Shown here one piece after another: positions 6,624 to 6,968 of a DNA stretch of 6,968 nt. Location of the stretch: the NCBI GenBank assembly GCA_029007015.1, contig JAQXHB010000030.1, forward strand, positions 1 to 6,968, read 5' to 3'. The stretch is from Bacillota bacterium. Lineage in GTDB: Bacteria > Bacillota > Clostridia > Oscillospirales > Acutalibacteraceae. Below the pieces are notes generated by a model. That model searched no databases and was not told the DNA's origin. It saw nothing but the letters and a program-made list of their open reading frames with translations. How positions within the stretch are numbered: the first letter of the stretch is position 1; each line of letters opens with the position of its first letter. The translations under genes were made by a program, and so were the position numbers.

Positions 6624-6968
6624 TTAGCGGCGAAAGACGATATTACCGTCCTCCATGCTGTCAATGAGCGCCAGCGACTCGATGCGGAAGCCCTGCTCAC
6701 GCAGTTGGTCGCCGCCAGACTGAAACCCCTTTTCAATGGCAACCGCTGCACCGACACAGTGAGCACCCGCCTGAGTCAAGATATCGATAAGTCCTTTCAG
6801 CGCGCTGCCGTTGGCAAGAAAATCATCGACGATAAGTACGCTTTCATTCCTTTTCAAAAACTGCTTGCTGACTACCGCGTGGTAGTCGTTGCCATGCGTA
6901 AAACTGTGAACCGGTGCGCCAAACGTATCAGCGTCGATGTTGCTTGATTTATTCTTTTTTGCAAAGAC
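6624..6968 (-). CDS. xpt: Xanthine phosphoribosyltransferase, C-terminal part (cut by window edge)
   Basis: The open frame runs without a stop from the window edge to TAA at 6626-6624, giving 114 residues. The part visible begins VFAKKNKS and corresponds to about residue 77 onward of the 194-residue B. subtilis Xpt, so roughly 76 residues lie outside. It carries the PRPP-binding loop VLIVDDFLANGSALKG (44-59 of the fragment), whose DDFLANG form marks the Xpt group of type I phosphoribosyltransferases. The conserved IEKGFQ (78-83) and the end GFRIESLALIDSMEDG also match Xpt. The enzyme converts xanthine plus PRPP to XMP in the cytoplasm. It is the first visible gene of the cluster, 46 bp ahead of nupN, and links the importer to purine salvage. 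An internal TTG at 6857 is not a credible start, because it would discard conserved sequence. Any guanine riboswitch would be upstream, outside the window. Confidence 0.93.
   Translation of the reverse strand, partial: VFAKKNKSSNIDADTFGAPVHSFTHGNDYHAVVSKQFLKRNESVLIVDDFLANGSALKGLIDILTQAGAHCVGAAVAIEKGFQSGGDQLREQGFRIESLALIDSMEDGNIVFRR

Noticed and set aside
1..6968. CRISPR array, insertion sequence, prophage, toxin-antitoxin or tRNA/rRNA genes
   Set aside because: I saw no spaced direct repeats, transposase or integrase motifs, paired small genes or cloverleaf sequences. The region is housekeeping in character.

Overview
The window reads as a stretch of ordinary chromosome from a Bacillota bacterium, most likely a Clostridia-type anaerobe. 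The signs are purine-rich Shine-Dalgarno sequences (GGAGG/AGGAGGG) before every gene whose start is visible, TTG starts on two genes, a Lys-rich lipoprotein signal peptide, mid-range GC content and hairpin/U-tract terminators. Assignment below phylum level is inference. No mobile element, CRISPR array, RNA gene or phage gene was seen. All convincing genes lie on the minus strand, so transcription runs from high to low coordinates.

Right part (6968 down to 1602): one tightly packed purine-salvage cluster. It begins with the C-terminal 114 residues of xanthine phosphoribosyltransferase (xpt), cut by the window edge. A BMP-family substrate-binding lipoprotein (nupN-like) follows after 46 bp. After a structured gap of about 130 bp come a double-domain ABC ATPase (nupO-like) and two BPD_transp_2 permeases (nupP-like and nupQ-like). 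nupO and nupP overlap by 4 bp (ATGA), and nupP and nupQ are 2 bp apart. A strong hairpin terminator stands immediately after nupQ. Together these four transporter genes make a complete nucleoside-type ABC importer: lipoprotein receptor, fused ATPase and permease heterodimer. The adjacent xpt suggests that imported purine nucleosides or bases are fed into nucleotide salvage. The cluster's main promoter, and any guanine riboswitch, would lie beyond the right edge.

Left part (1600 down to 1): an independent transcription unit. A near-consensus sigma-A promoter (TTGACT, 17 bp, TATAAT with extended -10) drives a TTG-started FAD-dependent dehydrogenase of the uncharacterised COG2509 type. This protein carries a four-cysteine motif near its N terminus. 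A perfect 11-bp stem hairpin at the left edge probably terminates it.

I found no clearly novel system. The points most worth a second look are the two RNA-capable hairpins between the receptor gene and the ATPase gene, and the Cys4 motif of the dehydrogenase. No stretch longer than about 165 bp lacks a gene.
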